Shown here piece after piece: positions 58,533-64,000 of a stretch of DNA of 64,000 nucleotides (position 1 is the stretch's first letter; each line of letters begins with the position of its first letter). The notes below the pieces were generated by a model that made no database searches, was not told the origin of the DNA, and was given only the letters and a program-made list of their open reading frames with translations. Location: contig SHZD01000002.1 of NCBI GenBank assembly GCA_009692465.1, positions 1 through 64,000 of the forward strand, given 5' to 3'. Origin of the DNA: Myxococcales bacterium. Lineage in GTDB: Bacteria; Myxococcota_A; UBA9042. A program made the translations under genes and the position numbers.

Positions 58533-58668
58533 AGAGCCGATCAAATTAGATTTGCTCGGCGTCTCCTTGCTTGTTTCGTGGGTCGCGAGCGTGCGCCCGA
58601 GGCTTGCCGCCGCTTCGGTTTTGTTCGGGAATTTATTGAGTGTCGGCGATAGTTGGTCGCGTCTGCGA
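58530..58668 (+). mobile_element. Family D element, diverged copy 3
   Basis: TAGAGAGCCGATCAAATTAGATTTGCTCGGCG...GTGTCGGCGATAGTTGGTCGCGTCTGCGA; right terminus degenerate. Confidence 0.65.
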
Positions 58669-58745
58669 AGCGGTCGACCAAGGCGTACGTAACCGGCGCC
58701 AAATTTGGACTGCGTGTGCGTATGATCAGGGGCGGAGTGACACGA

Positions 58746-60566
58746 ATGGAACAATTGGCACACTCTTGGGCAAGGCCGTTCGCGCCGAGTACTTTGCGGT
58801 GGTTAACCGTTGCTCGGCACTGGTCAAAGTGCGCCGCGCTCGTCGGCGCGGTTGCGTGTGCTGGCGAGGTCAAACCGCCGACGACGGTCGAATTGGCCGT
58901 TCGCAAACCGGTTGCCAGCGAGGACAACCCGTTCGGCTTGGCCGGCGACAAGTTTGTGGCCATTACTGCGGAGGTCCCCGGGGTTCTGGACGGCACCTAC
59001 CGCTCGGTCAAACCCTACGCCCCAGGCGCCGCGCTCGATTTGGGTTGTACCTCTGCAACCGCATGTCCTGGTATCCCTTACGCAACTGGTGTCCAGGTCC
59101 GCGTAGAGTTATGGTCCAGCGACAAAGGTGCGCCCGCGCCGCCCGTTGTCGGCCGCGGTCGTTCGGTGCCGTTTGAGCAAGCCAAGGGCGGCGCCACCAA
59201 GAAACTCATGCCGTACGTCACCCGCACCAATCGCTTTGCCCCCGCCGAGTCCGACGCCGGAAGCAAGGCGCTCATTGCGGCCAAAGCCGGCGCCGCCACT
59301 GCGACTCAACCCGGGCCGGATGGCAATGTCTATATTATCGGCGGCGCCGAGCCATTACCAAACAAAAACAATGCATTTGATATCGCCAGCTATACCAATT
59401 TTTCCGACGCCATCGCCAAGTATTCGCCCAATTTGCGCCAAGTCGGTATGGTCAGCGACCTAGGCCCAGACTACCGCCTAAAGGTGGCGCGCGCGTTTCA
59501 TTCCGCGGCAGCCAGCCGCAACATCGTCGCCATTGTCGGCGGTTACATCGCGGGTCAAAACAGCGCCAAATTCACCAACTCCATTGAGTACATTGAAAGC
59601 AACGACAAGGTGCGCACAAGCATTGGCAAGTCGCCCGATTTGGTCTTCGCCCGCGCCGGCGCGAGCGTCGTGTGCCTTTTTGACGACGACGAGTATTTTC
59701 TGATTCTGGCCGGCAAAGGCGAAATCGACTGCACCAAGGAGGCCTACTGCGCCGGTAACACTTGGGAATTATGGCATAAAACTGCAGGAAACCTGGCTCA
59801 AGGACAACTCAAGGATCCGCGCTGGAATCACGCGGTCGTCAAAGTACCAAGTGCCGATGGCGGCTATGTCATGCTCATCGGTGGCGAAAATGACGTCGGC
59901 GTGCTGCAGACCTTTGAAGTAATTCAGTATTCTAAACAAGGGTTTGTGTCCAAAAAGGGTCAGGCCTGCAAGCCCGAAGCCAAAGGCTACGGCACCTGCG
60001 AACCACCGACTTCTTCGACATTTTACTGGGAACCGCTTACTCAGGGGCTTCCCGTTGCCCGCACGCTGCCCGGCGCGTTGTTTTCAACCGTCCCCCGTGG
60101 TACGGCCAACTTCGACTATCGCTACGTGTACATCGTGGGTGGCTTTGAAGACACCGCACACACCAAACCGTTGGCCCGTATGGATGTTTTCAACATTGGC
60201 AAAGGCAGTTATCTCAATCCAGATGGTTACCCGATGCAGGTCGCGCGCGGCGCGCCGATGGTAGCGCTGGTGCCCCATGGGCCCACCGAAGGGCAAGTCT
60301 TGATTGCCGGCGGCAGTAAGTCGGACACCCAGCATCTGAACAGCGCGGAATTCGTGTTTGTTCGCGTGGTTGATCGCACAGTGTCGCCGCCGACCACGTC
60401 GATCGAAATCGCCCCAGTGGACAATGATCTGCCCGACGGCGTGCGCGTCTTGGGCAACGCGGTGGCTCTCAACACCGGGCACGTCCTCGTGGTCGGCGGC
60501 GTCGGCACCGGTGCTGGCAATGCCCTTGAAGTTCGCAACGAGATTGCCTTATGGAATCCTTTTTGA
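58746..60566 (+). CDS. Kelch-like beta-propeller lipoprotein
   Basis: Lipobox-like 'CAALVGAVACAG'; repeated 'VYIIGG', 'VAIVGGYI', 'VMLIGGENDV', 'VYIVGGFED', 'VLIAGGSK', 'VLVVGGVG'. Confidence 0.75.
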   Translation: MEQLAHSWARPFAPSTLRWLTVARHWSKCAALVGAVACAGEVKPPTTVELAVRKPVASEDNPFGLAGDKFVAITAEVPGVLDGTYRSVKPYAPGAALDLGCTSATACPGIPYATGVQVRVELWSSDKGAPAPPVVGRGRSVPFEQAKGGATKKLMPYVTRTNRFAPAESDAGSKALIAAKAGAATATQPGPDGNVYIIGGAEPLPNKNNAFDIASYTNFSDAIAKYSPNLRQVGMVSDLGPDYRLKVARAFHSAAASRNIVAIVGGYIAGQNSAKFTNSIEYIESNDKVRTSIGKSPDLVFARAGASVVCLFDDDEYFLILAGKGEIDCTKEAYCAGNTWELWHKTAGNLAQGQLKDPRWNHAVVKVPSADGGYVMLIGGENDVGVLQTFEVIQYSKQGFVSKKGQACKPEAKGYGTCEPPTSSTFYWEPLTQGLPVARTLPGALFSTVPRGTANFDYRYVYIVGGFEDTAHTKPLARMDVFNIGKGSYLNPDGYPMQVARGAPMVALVPHGPTEGQVLIAGGSKSDTQHLNSAEFVFVRVVDRTVSPPTTSIEIAPVDNDLPDGVRVLGNAVALNTGHVLVVGGVGTGAGNALEVRNEIALWNPF

Positions 60567-60891
60567 CAGGTTCGGTGCCGGTTGAGCCCAAGTCGAGTCT
60601 GCAAATCGCTCGGTGTGATGCGGTTCAGACCGCTAATGTGGTGTCGCCCGGGCCGGGGTAGTTCGGTTCGGTCAGCCGTTGTGCCTTCACAATTGCACGT
60701 TGACGACGGTTCAATTGCACTTTGACGACGGCGCCCGCTCGGGCACACTATGGGTCCCGCGCCGCTGGCGACAGCTGCGTAGCTAAGGCCGCCTCCGAGC
60801 GCTCAGGTTATCTCGTACAAGTTACCCCCGCAGTGCGCTTGCCCTGCCACCCATCCTAGAGCCGATCGGCCACCCTGGAGAGCAATCCACC

Positions 60892-63800
60892 TTGCAGCGC
60901 TTGCCTACACCTCACCGGCAGAGCACAGCGCGCGCTCCAGCCTATTCGTGTCCGAAACCATTACATGCCTTTGTCGGAAAACTATTTGCAATTGTTGCTA
61001 CTATTTGCGCTTTGGTTGCCGCGCCAGACGCTCATGCTGTCGTCATTGGCACCTATCCGCAAACGCCGACGGAATTCAAAGTTCATGGCAAGGCCGTCCA
61101 ACTGGGGGCGTCGCTTGTCACCAACTTCACCGACTACCGCTTCAACGACAAGCTCAAGCCGGAATCCGCCGACACCGTCAAGATTGCTCAAAAGTTACCG
61201 CAAGATGCGGTGATCATTGCCGCCTACTTGTATTGGGGCGGCTCCCAATTGGCCGCCGAGGCCGACAGCAACGCCACATTTACGGTAGCCGACGGATTTT
61301 CATCCAATGTCGAGGCTGACGTCTGTCAGGCCCGCACGGATACCGCGGGCAGTGGCACCCACTTTTTGTGTCGCAAAGACGTGACAGCGCTCATCGCCGC
61401 CCACCCCGGCAGCGATTTTTGGAACGGCAATTACAAAGTCGGCGACGTCAGCGCCAAAGTGGCGGCCATCAAGTTCAAATCGCCTAACACCAATGATTGC
61501 GGGACCAAGCCCACGGGCGTGCCCGAAGATGTGTGCTGCGCGCCCAGCGACGGCTTCTGTCAGGCCCGCCATGCCTCGTGGTCGCTGGTCATGGTTTACG
61601 ACACCAAGTTCAGCGAATCCACCCAGCGTGACATTTTCCTGTACGACGGCTTCGTTCTGCTCGACGAGACTCCGACCAGCACTGGCCAGATTTTCTTTAC
61701 CATCAACAACTTCTTGGTCGGCGACCCGCCAGACGCCCAATTGGCCTACTACGCCATGGAAGGTGACAAGCAATTGGGCAATCCGGCGCAGGACCCGCCG
61801 GGCACCGCCGATAGCCCACCGTGTGGAACATGTTTTGATTTCGTGCAGTTTAACGGCACCAAGCTGACGGGCGGCGCCGGTAACAACGACGTTAACAACA
61901 TCATGAACTCGACGCCAGAAGCGGGTATCGATCTGGATTCATTCGATATCTCGCCACTGGTCAAGACCGGTGACACGTCGGCGACGTTTCTGGTGTCGTC
62001 CGGCAATGGCTCACTGGCCGACAACACCCAGCAGGTCAACAACGCCGGGGCCGGCGAGATGTTTCTGTACGGCTATACGTTGCTGCAGATCAATCGCAAA
62101 GCCCCAAATTTCAAGAACATTATCAGCGGGTTGTCGGTCAATGCCAGCGAGGCTTCCGCTGGCGACGTGCTCACTTTTACGCTCGACCTGCTCAACAACG
62201 GCCAACTTGACGCCGAAAACAGCGTAGCCAAGCTCGGGTCCTTTCCGCCGCCCGGCCTCGACTATGTGGCCAATTCAACAACTGTCGACGGCGTGGCCCA
62301 GCCCGATGTCGGTGGCACGTCACCGCTCGCGACCGGCCTCAATTTGGGCAACATCACCAATACAGCTGGCGGCAAATCGGTCCGCAAGATCACTTTCAAA
62401 TTCAAAGTGAAATCGCCACCGGGCGTCAATGAGGTCACCGCATTTTCGGTGCTGGACTACCAGTACAAGGGCAGCGCCGCCTCCACCACCATCTACAAGG
62501 ACCAGTACGTCGGCAACCCCGTGACGGTCAAGATCGTTGCGCCCAAGCTGGCGACGCCCAAGCTGACCGCCCAACCTACTGCCGCCGCACCGGGAGCGAA
62601 TATCACCTTCAATCTGGAACTGGAAAATATCGGCACCAACCCAATTCTGGTCAATTTTGACTGGGCCGCGCCGCCGGAAATGCAGTTGGGATTGACGCTC
62701 ACCTGCCCAGCCAGCGTGCTGATTGGAACCACCAAGCTCAGCGTGTCCCAAACGGCTGGGGTCAATGGCACCGGCGCGGTCGCAGCGGTCAACTTGCAAC
62801 TGGCTCCAGGGCAAAAAGTGCTGTGCAACTGGGAGGCTGCGGTGCTCAGCGCTCCGCAATTGACGGCCAAGGGCGTCAACCCGATCAACAACCACGCCGT
62901 TCTGTCCCAAGCCAGCGTGACCGCAGACGGTAAGCTGCTGGTGTCGGACGATCCGGCCCAATCTGGGGCCACTGATCCGACCAAAGTGCTGCTATCGGCG
63001 CTGTCGGTTTTTACGACGTCGAGCAAGTCGGTCACCGACCTGAGTCCGTCGACCCCGCTGTTGGCCGGTGATCAGGTGCAATTTACGCTGACGCTGGTCA
63101 ATACCGGACCCGTTTCAGGCACCGTAACCGTGACCGATCCATTGCCCTCGGCGCTCGAATTCGTGTCGACGAGCAGTCCAGAGTTGGTGCTCAACGGCGG
63201 AACGCTGCAAGCCAGTAATGTCGTGATTGCTGCCGGCGCGACTAAGAACCTGATTTTTATTGCTAAAATCAAGGATTCGACCCCGCCCGGTACGTCGTTC
63301 GCCAATGTGGCGACCATCAGCCCCAACGACGGCGGCCCGCCCAAAGTGATTCAAACCCTGCCGCAAACCGTGCCAGTCGGCCCCGATCTGGCCACTTCGA
63401 CCAAGAGCGCGGTGGACACCAATGGCGGTGACTTAGAACCGGGCGATTCGCTGCTCTACACGCTGACGTTTAAGAATTCGGGCAAAGAAGACACGGGCAC
63501 TTTTCAAGTTGTCGATCCGATCGACCCTAATATCGTTGAAGTTACCGGCATTACCGCTGGCGGTGTGCTCGATCAGGCTAGCAAGCAAATCTCCTGGAGT
63601 GTGCCGCCGATCGCCGCGGGTGGTCAGGTGCTCCTGCAGTTCACCGCCAAAATCGGGGCGCTGGTGCCGACAGGGACGACTATCACCAATCAGGCGACCG
63701 CCAGTGGCGGCGAACTGTCCAAGCCGACTGCGGTTTCGGCCTCGATCAAAGTCCAGGCGCAGCCCAATATCTCGGTGTTCACCAATTCCGTGACGTCGTC

Positions 63801-64000
63801 GGCTGGCAGTGCCTTTAATCCAGGCGACACCGTGACCTACGTGTATACCGTGCAAAATACCGGTAGCGGTGCGGTGCAAAAGGCCCTGCTTTCGGCCGGT
63901 TTTGATGCCAGCCTGCAGATTGTCTCGACCACAGGTGGTGGCCAAATAACCGGTCAGACGATCAACTGGGACTTGGCGACGCTGGCTAAGGGGCAACCTG
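60892..64000 (+). CDS. Secreted DUF11-repeat surface protein (partial; continues past the window)
   Basis: Hand-translated open frame from TTG 60892 (RBS GGAGAG): LQRLPTPHRQ...KLFAIVATICALVAAPDAHA|VVIGTYPQTP...; DUF11-like 'LAGDQVQFTLTLVNTGPVSGTVTVTDPLPSALEFVSTSS'. Absent from the ORF track. Confidence 0.83.
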   Translation, partial: MQRLPTPHRQSTARAPAYSCPKPLHAFVGKLFAIVATICALVAAPDAHAVVIGTYPQTPTEFKVHGKAVQLGASLVTNFTDYRFNDKLKPESADTVKIAQKLPQDAVIIAAYLYWGGSQLAAEADSNATFTVADGFSSNVEADVCQARTDTAGSGTHFLCRKDVTALIAAHPGSDFWNGNYKVGDVSAKVAAIKFKSPNTNDCGTKPTGVPEDVCCAPSDGFCQARHASWSLVMVYDTKFSESTQRDIFLYDGFVLLDETPTSTGQIFFTINNFLVGDPPDAQLAYYAMEGDKQLGNPAQDPPGTADSPPCGTCFDFVQFNGTKLTGGAGNNDVNNIMNSTPEAGIDLDSFDISPLVKTGDTSATFLVSSGNGSLADNTQQVNNAGAGEMFLYGYTLLQINRKAPNFKNIISGLSVNASEASAGDVLTFTLDLLNNGQLDAENSVAKLGSFPPPGLDYVANSTTVDGVAQPDVGGTSPLATGLNLGNITNTAGGKSVRKITFKFKVKSPPGVNEVTAFSVLDYQYKGSAASTTIYKDQYVGNPVTVKIVAPKLATPKLTAQPTAAAPGANITFNLELENIGTNPILVNFDWAAPPEMQLGLTLTCPASVLIGTTKLSVSQTAGVNGTGAVAAVNLQLAPGQKVLCNWEAAVLSAPQLTAKGVNPINNHAVLSQASVTADGKLLVSDDPAQSGATDPTKVLLSALSVFTTSSKSVTDLSPSTPLLAGDQVQFTLTLVNTGPVSGTVTVTDPLPSALEFVSTSSPELVLNGGTLQASNVVIAAGATKNLIFIAKIKDSTPPGTSFANVATISPNDGGPPKVIQTLPQTVPVGPDLATSTKSAVDTNGGDLEPGDSLLYTLTFKNSGKEDTGTFQVVDPIDPNIVEVTGITAGGVLDQASKQISWSVPPIAAGGQVLLQFTAKIGALVPTGTTITNQATASGGELSKPTAVSASIKVQAQPNISVFTNSVTSSAGSAFNPGDTVTYVYTVQNTGSGAVQKALLSAGFDASLQIVSTTGGGQITGQTINWDLATLAKGQP

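Noticed and set aside
1-64000. Prophage, integrative element or defence island
   Set aside because: No integrase, phage structural, restriction-modification, toxin-antitoxin or Cas proteins recognised; the content is core plus lineage-specific secreted proteins.

Overview
This 64 kb, high-GC window is chromosomal and bacterial. The gene content (very Cys-rich lipoproteins, a Ser/Thr kinase, a sigma54 enhancer-binding protein) suggests a Myxococcota/'deltaproteobacterial' lineage, which is inference only. Housekeeping genes recognised by sequence: rpsI, rplM, metK, bcp, a tatD-family gene, tcdA, ilvE, rplY, pth, rpsF, rpsR, rplI, glmU, pyk, trmFO, and one tRNA with a CAU anticodon. Other genes include two Cys-rich lipoproteins (one with three somatomedin-B-like modules, one about 1,490 aa of repeats), several thiol-disulfide proteins including a VKOR-DsbA-SUMF-TlpA fusion, a TPR-like protein behind a canonical sigma54 -24/-12 motif, a neighbouring sigma54 regulator, and a DUF11-type surface protein that runs off the right edge and is absent from the ORF track. 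The most unusual signal is a set of short (about 140-207 bp), TA-flanked, inverted-repeat elements in at least five subfamilies (called A-E here). Two are nested inside other elements with the TA target visible, three lie exactly on stop codons that they regenerate, and three subfamilies (B, C, D) share an internal core but have different termini. No transposase was recognised in the window. All coordinates and repeats were read by eye; no searches were run.
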